A DNA stretch of 64,000 bases from JAJXZJ01 sp050012855 (lineage in GTDB: Bacteria > Verrucomicrobiota > Verrucomicrobiia > Limisphaerales > J093): contig JBEKGJ010000009.1 in NCBI GenBank assembly GCA_050012855.1, forward strand, positions 35,806-99,805, written 5' to 3'. This document shows positions 41,715 through 49,896 of the stretch, in pieces (the first letter of the stretch is position 1; each line of letters starts with the position of its first letter). The position numbers and the translations under genes were made by a program. The notes beneath the pieces are model-generated. The model was not told the DNA's origin and did no database searches. It saw nothing but the letters and a program-made list of their open reading frames with translations.

Positions 41715-41736
41715 ATTGGAGCGCAGGCAGTCCGGT

Positions 41737-42879
41737 TTACGAGGCGGTGCCGCCGCGGTAAATGCGCGGCACCCGGTGGCTGATGCCGGTGAAAACCTCC
41801 CAGGGAATCGTGCCAAACCACCCGGCCAGTTCGCTGGCGGTGATGGCCTCTTTGCCCTGCCGGCCGATCAACACGGCTTCGTCGCCCGCACGCGCCTCGG
41901 GAACGCCGGAAACGTCCACGAGCGTTTGATCCATCGTCACGCGGCCCAAAACCGGGCAGCGGCGGCCGCCCACCAGCACCTGCGCGCGGTTGCTGCCGGC
42001 GCGGGAATAGCCGTCGCCGTAGCCGGCGGTCAGGGTCGCGACCCGGAGCGTTTTCGGTGTCGTGAAAGTGCGGCCGTAACTCAGCGTCACGCCCGGCGGA
42101 ACGGTTTTGACCAGGCTGACGCACGTCTTCCAGGCCAGCGCGGGACGCAACCGTTGCGCCAGGGCCAGCGGGCTCCGGCGGGTTCCCGGCGGCACGACGC
42201 CATAGACGAGCAGGCCCGGGCGCACGACGTTGAACAGCACGTCGCGCTCATGCAACAGCGCGCCGCTGTTGCACGCATGGATGAGTGGCACCTGGCTGCC
42301 GTGGGCGCTGATCGCAGCCACCGCCGCATGGAAGCGTTCGGCCTGGGTGCGCGTGAAGACGGCGTCATCCTCCGCGGCCGCGAAATGCGTGAACAAACCC
42401 TCCAGTTGAACCCCCGGAAGGGAGCGGATCTGCTCGGCGAGTTCCGCCGCCCGGTCCGACGCGACCCCCAGCCGGCCCATGCCCGTGTCCACAGCCAGAT
42501 GCACGCGAACCAGACGGCGCTGCCGCATTCCTACACGCGAGAACGATTCAGCCTCCTCGAACGTGGAGATGGTCGGCATCACGTCGTCCCGCACGGCGTC
42601 GGCGACCTCGCCCGGCAGGCAGGCGCCCAGCATCAGGATCGGCCACCCCTCGCCCACGCTGCGGATGGCCCGGGCCTCGTCCAGATTGGCCACGCCAAAG
42701 ATGTCGGTGCCGCTTTGCATCAACAACGCCGCGATCTGTTTCAAGCCGTGGCCGTAGGCATCGGCTTTGACGACGGTCAGCACCTTGACCGCGGGACCGA
42801 CGCGATCCCGGATCCACGCCAGGTTTTCCCGCAGCGCGTCGAGATCCACTTCGGCCCAGCAGCGATGGAGGATGGACAT
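41737..42879 (-). CDS. alr: Alanine racemase
   Basis: 380 aa. PLP enzyme making D-alanine for peptidoglycan. PLP lysine in LTVVKADAYGHG near residue 38, the fold marker THFAAAEDD, catalytic Tyr region TAGYGDGYSRAGSN near 270, and CPVLGRVTMDQTLVDVSG near 313 are all present. Last gene of an rpe-pgm-alr minus-strand operon (52-nt gap from pgm). Confidence 0.95.
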   Translation of the reverse strand: MSILHRCWAEVDLDALRENLAWIRDRVGPAVKVLTVVKADAYGHGLKQIAALLMQSGTDIFGVANLDEARAIRSVGEGWPILMLGACLPGEVADAVRDDVMPTISTFEEAESFSRVGMRQRRLVRVHLAVDTGMGRLGVASDRAAELAEQIRSLPGVQLEGLFTHFAAAEDDAVFTRTQAERFHAAVAAISAHGSQVPLIHACNSGALLHERDVLFNVVRPGLLVYGVVPPGTRRSPLALAQRLRPALAWKTCVSLVKTVPPGVTLSYGRTFTTPKTLRVATLTAGYGDGYSRAGSNRAQVLVGGRRCPVLGRVTMDQTLVDVSGVPEARAGDEAVLIGRQGKEAITASELAGWFGTIPWEVFTGISHRVPRIYRGGTAS

Positions 42880-42931
42880 GGGAAAAATGCAGTTTGCCGG
42901 GTTGGGCCACCCGGCGGATGTGGGTGGCGGC

Positions 42932-44350
42932 TTAAACCTCGCGCGTCAGGGTCCGGCCGAGTTGGAGCAGCCTCCGGGCTCCGGCCTCCGTGGCCGCTTC
43001 CGCGTAGATGCGCAGGATGGGCTCGGTGCCGGAGCCGCGCAGCATGAGCCAGGCGCCGTCGCGCGCCACGTACTTGACGCCGTCAAACGACTTGACCTCC
43101 GCGACGGGTGATCGCAGCAGCTTCGCCGGCGGGTGGTTCTTGCAGAACTCCATCAGCGCCGCCCGCCTTTCCAACGGGAAGTGGAGGTCGCTCCGCGCGT
43201 AACGATGCGGCCCAAATTCGCGCTCGAGGTCGGCGAGCAACCGCGTGATCGGCCGGCGTTCCATCGCCAGCATCTCGAGCAGGATCAGCCCGGCGGCGAT
43301 GCCGTCCCGCTCGGGAATGTGGCACGGAAAACCGATGCCGCCGCTTTCCTCGGCCCCCAACAGCACACCGCCCTTCCGCATTTCCGCGCAAACATATTTG
43401 AACCCGACGCCCGTTTCGAGCAACGGCAGGTTCCACGCGGCGCACATCTTGTCCACCATCGAAGTGACGGTCAGCGTCTTCACCACTCGTCCGGTGGCGT
43501 GGCGATTGTGGACGTAATGGCGCAGCAAAAGACCGATGATCTGGTGGGTCGTCAGCGGGTTGCCCTGGCCATCCATGCCGCCAACGCGATCGGCATCGCC
43601 GTCGGTCACCAGGCAGAAAGCGTGCGGATGGCGGCGCAGGTAAGCGGTGCTGGGACCGTAGTTCAGGGCAATCGGTTCCGGGTTGATGCCGCCAAAGTTC
43701 GGATCATGGTTGCCGTTGAGCGTCGTAACGCGGCAGGTCGTCCCGGCCAACAGCTCCTCAAAACAATGGGCGCCGACTCCGAAAAGTGCGTCGTGGGCAA
43801 ACCGCAGCTTCGACGCGGCCACCTTCTTGAAATCAACCAGCTTTCGGACCGCGCGATAATGGGCCGGACGCAGGTTCTGGACGACCACGCGGCCGGCAGC
43901 CACGGCGTCGGCAAGCGGCAGGCGCCGAACGGGGTTGGCGTCGAGGCGCGCCTCGACCGCCTGGCAGATCGCCGGTTCCGCCGAACCGCCATACCACCCC
44001 TTGAGCTTGAATCCATTGAACGCGGCTGGGTTGTGGCTGGCCGTGATCACCACCCCGCCCACCGCCTTCTGGGCAACGACGGCGAGCGACACCGCCGGCG
44101 TGGGGGTCGGGTCGGGCGTCAGCGTAACGAGGAATCCGTTGGCGGCGAGCACTTCAGCAGTGCGTTGCGCGAAGCGGTCCGAGGCGAACCGCCGGTCATA
44201 GCCGATGACCACCGCAGGCCGGGTTCCCGGCGCCGGCTCTGCCTTCCAGTAATCCGCGGTCGCCTGCGCCACCCGCTCGACATTGGCGAACGTGAAGTCC
44301 TCGGCAATCACCGCGCGCCAGCCGTCCGTGCCAAATACGATGGGGCTCAT
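42932..44350 (-). CDS. Phosphoglucomutase/phosphomannomutase family protein
   Basis: 472 aa from ATG 44350. Alpha-D-phosphohexomutase with all four signatures: VVITASHNPAAFNGFK (phosphoserine loop), LVTDGDADRVGGMD (Mg-binding DxDxDR), LGAEESGGIGFP (sugar-binding) and LRGSGTEPILRIYAE (phosphate-binding). Also typical is NHDPNFGGINPEPI. Whether glucose-, mannose- or glucosamine-phosphate is the main substrate cannot be decided. The start overlaps the rpe stop by 4 nt (ATGA), showing translational coupling. Confidence 0.93.
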   Translation of the reverse strand: MSPIVFGTDGWRAVIAEDFTFANVERVAQATADYWKAEPAPGTRPAVVIGYDRRFASDRFAQRTAEVLAANGFLVTLTPDPTPTPAVSLAVVAQKAVGGVVITASHNPAAFNGFKLKGWYGGSAEPAICQAVEARLDANPVRRLPLADAVAAGRVVVQNLRPAHYRAVRKLVDFKKVAASKLRFAHDALFGVGAHCFEELLAGTTCRVTTLNGNHDPNFGGINPEPIALNYGPSTAYLRRHPHAFCLVTDGDADRVGGMDGQGNPLTTHQIIGLLLRHYVHNRHATGRVVKTLTVTSMVDKMCAAWNLPLLETGVGFKYVCAEMRKGGVLLGAEESGGIGFPCHIPERDGIAAGLILLEMLAMERRPITRLLADLEREFGPHRYARSDLHFPLERRAALMEFCKNHPPAKLLRSPVAEVKSFDGVKYVARDGAWLMLRGSGTEPILRIYAEAATEAGARRLLQLGRTLTREV

Positions 44351-45084
44351 GGGGAAACCGCCGAAACCGGAACGGAGTGAGACCGGATTGGCTCGTCTGG
44401 CCGCGCGGCGACGCTTCCCCTGCCCTCGCCCGCTCGCACCACGGCCCGGCGCATCCGCGCGATGGCGGCTTTTAAGTTGCGATGGCCAAACAAACCGGTG
44501 CCGCTCACGAAGGTGTCGGCGCCGGCGCGCGCGCACTCGACCGCGGTGGCCTCAACGATACCGCCGTCCACTTCGAGACGAAAACCCAGCGCGTTCTTGC
44601 GCCGCCAGGCATCCGCCTGCAGGAGTTTCGGCACGGTTTCTTCGATGAACGGCTGGCCGCCGAACCCGGGATTCACGGTCATGACCAACAGCAGGTCAAT
44701 GAACTTCAGGAAAGGCCGGACACTGGCGATCGGCGTGGGCGGATTGATGGCGAGCCCCACTTTCATCCCGAGGGATTTGATCTTCCAAAGCAACGGCTCG
44801 ACGCGCCCATCCAACTCCACGTGAACGGTCAGGACGCTGGCACCCGCCTGAGCAAAGGACTCGAGCAGGATCTCCGGCCGCAGGCACATCAGGTGAACAT
44901 CGAGGGGAAGACGGGTCGCCGCGCGGACCGCCTGCACGAACGCCGGCCCGAAGGTCAGGTTCGGGACGAAATGTCCGTCCATGATGTCCACGTGCAGCCA
45001 GTCGGCGCCTGCGCGTTGGGCGCGGGCGGCTTCCTCCGCGATGCGTCCGAGGTCGGCCGCCAGGAGTGAAGGAGCAATCAACAT
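44347..45084 (-). CDS. rpe: Ribulose-phosphate 3-epimerase
   Basis: 245 aa from ATG 45084. Interconverts ribulose-5-P and xylulose-5-P in the pentose phosphate pathway. TIM-barrel motifs: MLIAPSLLAADLGRIAEEA, WLHVDIMDGHFVPNLTFGP (metal-binding His and Asp), LDVHLMCLRPE, VMTVNPGFGGQPFIEE and FRLEVDGGIVEATA. The C-terminus carries about 25 extra residues (AGEGRGSVAARPDEPIRS...) up to the overlap with pgm. First gene of the rpe-pgm-alr operon; it could use the xylulose-5-P made by the arabinose operon 7 kb away. Confidence 0.95.
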   Translation of the reverse strand: MLIAPSLLAADLGRIAEEAARAQRAGADWLHVDIMDGHFVPNLTFGPAFVQAVRAATRLPLDVHLMCLRPEILLESFAQAGASVLTVHVELDGRVEPLLWKIKSLGMKVGLAINPPTPIASVRPFLKFIDLLLVMTVNPGFGGQPFIEETVPKLLQADAWRRKNALGFRLEVDGGIVEATAVECARAGADTFVSGTGLFGHRNLKAAIARMRRAVVRAGEGRGSVAARPDEPIRSHSVPVSAVSP

Positions 45085-45368
45085 CCGGGCGAAACTACGC
45101 GAAGCCACCCGCCGGGAGCAAGCCTCGCTGTAGCGCGGGTAGTGTCCGAATTTGAACGGAGCGCGGCTGTGTCGGAGACCAGCCGCAGCGTTTTCCACCG
45201 GCTGCGGCTGACGCATCGCGCCCAGCCGCACTCCTGGAAACGGCAAGGCAGGCCACTGCCCTGCCAACCCGCCTCAGCCTGCAAGGCCCAGTCAACCTTG
45301 GCGCACCCTGCTCCGGTCGTCATAGTTGCCGATCCCGCACCGAGGTTTCACCGTGCCTGCGGCAGGGT
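45085..45368. other. Gene-free region with a 9-bp stem-loop
   Basis: No gene seen. CAGCCGCAG (45180-45188) pairs with CTGCGGCTG (45202-45210) across a 13-nt loop. The surrounding sequence looks like a dispersed genomic repeat or terminator. Confidence 0.45.
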
Positions 45369-45652
45369 TTCAGAGGCGCCTGGCGACGTGCCCGCTCGGG
45401 CCGCACCACGACGCAGGGGACGCGCGGGAAGACCGGGAAACGCTGACGATTTGAGTTTTGACACCGCTGGGGACATTCAACCCCGCCGCGCGCCATTCCG
45501 TGAGCGGAAAGTCGGTGTTGGCGAGCACCGATGAGAGCGGGACGAGGAAAAGGTCAGCACCGTTGTGACCCAGGATGATTAGCGGGGCGAACTTCGCGGC
45601 TGGTCAGGTACGGAATCGGCAGGAGAACGACGTCATTTTTCGAGCAGTTCAT
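45369..45652 (-). pseudogene. MazF/PemK-like toxin, frameshifted
   Basis: On the minus strand, ATG 45652 opens MNCSKNDVVLLPIPYLTSRE then VRPA, after which this frame runs out. In a shifted frame it continues LIILGHNGADLFLVPLSSVL, then ANTDFPLTEWRAAGLNVPSG, then VKTQIVSVSR. Together these read as a PemK/MazF-type interferase ('DVVLLPxP...RPALI', 'TDFPLTEWxxAGLxxPS'). Restoring two bases (GC in CGCCCCGCTAATC) repairs the frame. The C-terminal helix also appears degraded before the stop at 45369-45371. The start overlaps the end of the antitoxin gene by 20 nt, the normal TA arrangement. Confidence 0.72.
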
Positions 45653-45836
45653 TGAAAACGTCGTCCGCGGCGTTGTCCCAGATCCTGGTCAAAGATCCTT
45701 CGGGGAGTTTCAACCACGCTCCGCGTTCCAGGTCGGATTCGATGGTCACGCGCACGCGGGATTTCTCCGGCAGCGACAACGGACACGGCAGAACGATCTT
45801 GCCGTTTTCGTAGGTGGCTTCAAGCGTCGTTGTCAT
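45633..45836 (-). CDS. AF2212/DUF104-like antitoxin
   Basis: 67 aa. MTTTLEATYENGKIVLPCPL, SLPEKSRVRVTIESD is the short AbrB-like/DUF104 pattern ('xxxAxYExGxxxLxxPLxLPEGxxVxVxI') found in antitoxins of VapB/MazE-like pairs. The C-terminal half (SLTRIWDNAADDVFNELLEK) would be the toxin-wrapping tail. A frameshifted MazF-like gene overlaps its 3' end, so this antitoxin appears to have outlived its toxin. Confidence 0.75.
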   Translation of the reverse strand: MTTTLEATYENGKIVLPCPLSLPEKSRVRVTIESDLERGAWLKLPEGSLTRIWDNAADDVFNELLEK

Positions 45837-45964
45837 CGAGCAAAAATAGCGGCGTGGTCTCGTTTTCGCAAGTTACGGTTTCGCGGCGAGCCACTTCTTG
45901 GCCGAGGTCGTCGCCCCCCTCGCCCTGCCCTTCCTGTGCCGCCTTGGCAGGTCGATCTCCCACG

Positions 45965-47563
45965 CTACGTCAGGGGCTGCGGGTTGCGCCAGGCGTGCGC
46001 GGCCGGCGCGAGCAGGTCGTCCGCCGCCACGGGACCCCACGTGCCGGCGGCGTAGAATTCACGGTTGGTCAGCGGGGTGTCGGCCCAGGCTTCGCGGATC
46101 GTGTCCACAATTCCCCATGCGGTTTCCACTTCATCGCGACGGATGAACAGTGTGGCATCGCCGGCCATGGCTTCGAGCAGGAGCCGTTCATAGGCCTCCG
46201 GTGTGTAAGCTCCGAATTCGGCGTCGTAACTGAAATGCATGCGCACCGGGCGGACGGCGGTGCTGGCCCCGGGCACCTTGCCATTGAACCGGAGCGTGAT
46301 GCCTTCGTTGGGCTGCAGGCGGAGCGTGATGGCGTTGGCATCCAGCCGCGGGCCGCATTGGGCTGCGAACAGGACATTCGGCGTTGGCCGGAACTGGACG
46401 CGGACCTCGCTGGCGCTGAGCGGAAGCAGCTTGCCGGTGCGCAGGTAAAACGGCACGCCGGACCAGCGCCAGTTGTCCACCAGCAGCCGCAGCGCGACGT
46501 ACGTCTCAACATTCGAGTCGGGCCGGACCTTGGCCTCCTGGCGGTAGCCCGGACAGAACTGACCGTTCACGTGACCGGCAAAGTACTGGCCGCGCACAAC
46601 CTGACGGGCGACTTGTTGGGACAGAAGAGGTCGAATTGACTTGAGCAGCTTCACCTTCTCATCGCGGATGGACTCGGCCGCCAGCGACACCGGCGGTTCC
46701 ATGGCCACCAGCGACAGGACTTGGAGCAAGTGGTTTTGGACCATGTCGCGCAACGCCCCGGCCTCCTCGTAATATCCGCCTCGCTGGCCCACGCCGAGTT
46801 GTTCGCTGACCGTGATTTGCACGTGGTCAACGGACTGACGGTTCCAGAGCTGCTCGAAAATGGCATTGGAAAACCGGAACATGAGGATGTTCTGCACCGT
46901 CTCCTTGCCCAGGTAATGATCAATGCGGAAGATCTGGGCTTCGTGGGCGAACCGGGTCAGTTCGGTGTTCAGCGCCTGGGCCGAGGCGAGGTCGTGGCCG
47001 AATGGTTTCTCCACCACAACGCGCTGCCAGAAGGGTCCCGATTCCTCCCGGCGCAGCAAGCCGGTCGCGTGAAGTTGCTCCGCCACGTCGCCGAACTGGC
47101 TCGGCGAAACCGCCAGGTAGAAGAGCAAATTACGCGCGAGGCGCTCGTCGCCGAACCCTTGCAACCGTTCCTCCAACCGCCGGTAGGCTGCCGCATCGTT
47201 CAGGTCGCCAGGACAATAAAATACGCTTTCCGCGAACGCCTGCCACTGGGCGGCGTCCACCGGTTTGGTGCGCGAGAACTGCGCGAGCGCCTGCTCGAGT
47301 TCATCCCGCCAGGTCGCGTCGGTTTTTTCGCGCCGCGCGAAACCCACGATCCGGCAGGGATCTGGCAACAGCTTCCCGCAAAACAAATGATAGAGCGCCG
47401 GGATAAGCTTGCGGGCCGTGAGGTCGCCGCTGGCGCCGAAAATGACCACGGTGCACGGGGTGGGCTGACGGTGGGCCTCACTGAGGCGGCAGACCATCAA
47501 TTCGTCGAGCTGGCCAGGTTCGTCCATGACCCGTAACATGACGCCAACTGGCGCGGGTTTCAA
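45965..47563 (-). CDS. zwf: Glucose-6-phosphate 1-dehydrogenase
   Basis: 532 aa, slightly long for the family because of an N-terminal extension (in-frame ATGs at 47539 and 47527 are alternatives). Oxidises glucose-6-P, making NADPH at the entrance of the oxidative pentose phosphate pathway. Nucleotide-binding TVVIFGASGDLTARKLIPAL near residue 38, substrate site RIDHYLGKETVQNILMFRFS and the NHLLQVLSLVAMEPP stretch are present. Stands alone, 15 nt after the end of the upstream minus-strand glycosidase gene. Confidence 0.95.
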   Translation of the reverse strand: MKPAPVGVMLRVMDEPGQLDELMVCRLSEAHRQPTPCTVVIFGASGDLTARKLIPALYHLFCGKLLPDPCRIVGFARREKTDATWRDELEQALAQFSRTKPVDAAQWQAFAESVFYCPGDLNDAAAYRRLEERLQGFGDERLARNLLFYLAVSPSQFGDVAEQLHATGLLRREESGPFWQRVVVEKPFGHDLASAQALNTELTRFAHEAQIFRIDHYLGKETVQNILMFRFSNAIFEQLWNRQSVDHVQITVSEQLGVGQRGGYYEEAGALRDMVQNHLLQVLSLVAMEPPVSLAAESIRDEKVKLLKSIRPLLSQQVARQVVRGQYFAGHVNGQFCPGYRQEAKVRPDSNVETYVALRLLVDNWRWSGVPFYLRTGKLLPLSASEVRVQFRPTPNVLFAAQCGPRLDANAITLRLQPNEGITLRFNGKVPGASTAVRPVRMHFSYDAEFGAYTPEAYERLLLEAMAGDATLFIRRDEVETAWGIVDTIREAWADTPLTNREFYAAGTWGPVAADDLLAPAAHAWRNPQPLT

Positions 47564-47578
47564 CTGCGCACGGGCCCG

Positions 47579-49798
47579 TCAGCGCCCGTGAAACACCACG
47601 GTCCCGCCGGAAAAGTCCGCCGGCAGAATGAGGGCCCCATCGCGCGTTGGCTTGAAGCGGCGACCGTTCACTTCGGCTGCCCGGATCGCTCCCGCGCCCG
47701 GGATGTCCAGCTTCAACCGGCCCGCGCGGAAGCGGAGGTCGGCCTTCAACGGCGGGCTCCCGGGATACAGCGCCGGCTTGAGCACCAGGCGATCGTTTTC
47801 AAAACGGACGCCGAGCAGATGGCGCACGACGAACAGGCTGATTTCACCCGAAGTCCAGGGAATGAGTCCGGCGGTGGGCGTCTGCGACCGGACGAGCGGG
47901 ATTTCTTCAAACCACGCGCCGGTGCGACCGCCGGCCGCGGTGTTCAGCCATTCGAGCGTGCGGCGGCTGCGGTCGAAGAGCCCCGCTTCATGCTGTGCGC
48001 GGAGAATGAAGCAAGTGGCGAAGGTCCACGGTCCCGGTTGGTCGCACTGGCCGCTGGAATGATAGCGCTCATAACCGCCGCCAAACCACCGTGCGTTCCA
48101 GAGCCGCTCCAATTCGTCGAGCGTGTTGCGTGCCAGCTTCGAGTGGGGATCCGCAATGTGAAAGGCAATGGGCAAAGCCATCGTGGCGTCGGGTTCCGCG
48201 AGATGGACCGATTCGGTCGCCAGCGGCACGTCCGCCGCAGCAGCCGGAACACGAAGGGTACGTACCCATTCGCCGCTGACCGCCCGGCGTTTGATGAGCC
48301 GGCCATGCTGCACCAGCGCCCGCGTGGGATGAGTCAGCATCGCCGACTGGATGCGGTCGGCTTCAGTCCGCCAGCGCGCGGCGCGGTCCTCAGCCCCGAG
48401 CGGTCCGGCCAGGGCCGCCGCGTCACGCAGCCCCAGCACCACGTAGGTCTGATAGGCCAGTTCATTCGCATCGTCCAGGGTGCGTTCCCAAAACTCACGC
48501 CGGTTATGCACCATGCCGGTCGCATCACGGAACTCCGGCCGCAACGGTCGCTCGATCAACGCCAGCAGTTTGGCGTGATGTTCGCGGAGCAAGGAGTCGT
48601 CACCCGTCCAGTCCCGGTAAGCCTTCAGCGCGTGCATCAGTTCGCCCATCTGATCGAACTGCTCCCGGTCGGGGTCGTCGAAGCCACCGGCGATCATGGC
48701 GTTGCCCTCGGCGTTGACCATGTGCTCGAGGACATGCGCCAGGCCGTGGCGCGCGAGTTCAAAATGCCCGGCGTGAATCAGACCCAGCAGGGTGTTGGAG
48801 GCGTCGCGCACCCACTGCGCGCCGTACTCGAAAATCCCGGCATCCATCACCCCGTTGTCCGCAACCATGCCGGGCAGTCCGAAGCGAGCCTTGTCGAAGA
48901 CCTCGCGCACGGTCGCATCGCTGGTCTGAATCGCGGATGCCGCAGCCCACTCCTTCCGAGTCTCCGCCAGAGAAGCCGCAATGTCCTGGACCCCGGGCGT
49001 GCCTGCAGTCGGCAGCGGCGGCCAGGAGGCGTCCGCCGGCGGAATTTGTGCGACCAGCAGCGTGTCCACCGAAACGGTCTGACCGGGCGCGACTTTCAGG
49101 GGACCGATTTCAAGGAAGCCCTGCTCCGGCATCAGCCGGGAGGCCTGTCCAGTGGCCACGGCCAGTGCCAGGCGGCAGCCCGCCTCTTCCTGAACCAGCC
49201 AATTATCGCGGGCGGAACATGGCCCGGGCGGGAGCGCCAGCCGCAGGGTGACTGCTTCCGAACCGCCGAGGTTGACCGAGGCCAGTTCCATGCGCCGGAT
49301 GAAAACCCCCGCATCCTTCAGCGCAAAGAGACGCTCCGTCACGCGCAGCCCGCCAGCCCACCACACCGCCTCGACCGCCGGAATCCCGTCAACCTGCGTC
49401 CAGCGGGTCTGCGTCTGATGCCCCAAAGCGGTAAACGCGAAGCCTCCCAATCCGACTTGCAGGGCGCTATTGATGAAACCCTGCCCGTCACCAAAGTTGA
49501 ACGCCGTTGCCTTGCGCGCGGACTGCTTGTTGTTCTGCGCGTCGAACAGCAGGTAGAGAAACGCCGGGGCCAGGTCGGCTTGGTCCGCTTGGGCGATGAG
49601 TTGGGCGCGACCGCTGCGCAGGACGAAATACTCACGGCCATCAAAAAACGACGACGTGAGCGATCGGACGACGCCGGGATCCAGCGCGGCGGCCTGGGCG
49701 CTGCTGACCAGCATTGTCAGGAGCGCAAACCATCCGCTCCAGAACCAGTGACCCTGCTCGCGCCGGGTCCCGCACGTGGAATTAGTCACGGTTATCAT
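47579..49798 (-). CDS. Secreted (alpha/alpha)6-barrel glycoside hydrolase-like protein
   Basis: 739 aa with an N-terminal signal region (WFALLTMLVSSAQAAALD). An N-terminal beta-sandwich of about 270 residues is followed by an (alpha/alpha)6 domain: FEYGAQWVRDASNTLLGLIH, ARHGLAHVLEHMV, GGFDDPDREQFDQMGELMHA, LKAYRDWTGDD, and RTLDDANELAYQTYVVLGLR. A final beta region (LKADLRFRAGRLKLDIPGAG) closes it. The layout and WVRDAS / GELMHA motifs resemble amylo-alpha-1,6-glucosidase or GH15/GH63-type enzymes. Specificity cannot be assigned. Same strand as the arabinan operon but separated from it by about 100 nt. Confidence 0.7.
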   Translation of the reverse strand: MITVTNSTCGTRREQGHWFWSGWFALLTMLVSSAQAAALDPGVVRSLTSSFFDGREYFVLRSGRAQLIAQADQADLAPAFLYLLFDAQNNKQSARKATAFNFGDGQGFINSALQVGLGGFAFTALGHQTQTRWTQVDGIPAVEAVWWAGGLRVTERLFALKDAGVFIRRMELASVNLGGSEAVTLRLALPPGPCSARDNWLVQEEAGCRLALAVATGQASRLMPEQGFLEIGPLKVAPGQTVSVDTLLVAQIPPADASWPPLPTAGTPGVQDIAASLAETRKEWAAASAIQTSDATVREVFDKARFGLPGMVADNGVMDAGIFEYGAQWVRDASNTLLGLIHAGHFELARHGLAHVLEHMVNAEGNAMIAGGFDDPDREQFDQMGELMHALKAYRDWTGDDSLLREHHAKLLALIERPLRPEFRDATGMVHNRREFWERTLDDANELAYQTYVVLGLRDAAALAGPLGAEDRAARWRTEADRIQSAMLTHPTRALVQHGRLIKRRAVSGEWVRTLRVPAAAADVPLATESVHLAEPDATMALPIAFHIADPHSKLARNTLDELERLWNARWFGGGYERYHSSGQCDQPGPWTFATCFILRAQHEAGLFDRSRRTLEWLNTAAGGRTGAWFEEIPLVRSQTPTAGLIPWTSGEISLFVVRHLLGVRFENDRLVLKPALYPGSPPLKADLRFRAGRLKLDIPGAGAIRAAEVNGRRFKPTRDGALILPADFSGGTVVFHGR

Positions 49799-49896
49799 GC
49801 CATCATCCAGGCCGCGCCGATGTCCGGTCGCTCCGGATCGGCATTAGCCTAATGCCCGATCCTCAGGCCCCGCCCGCGAGTTCTGAACCGGTGCGA

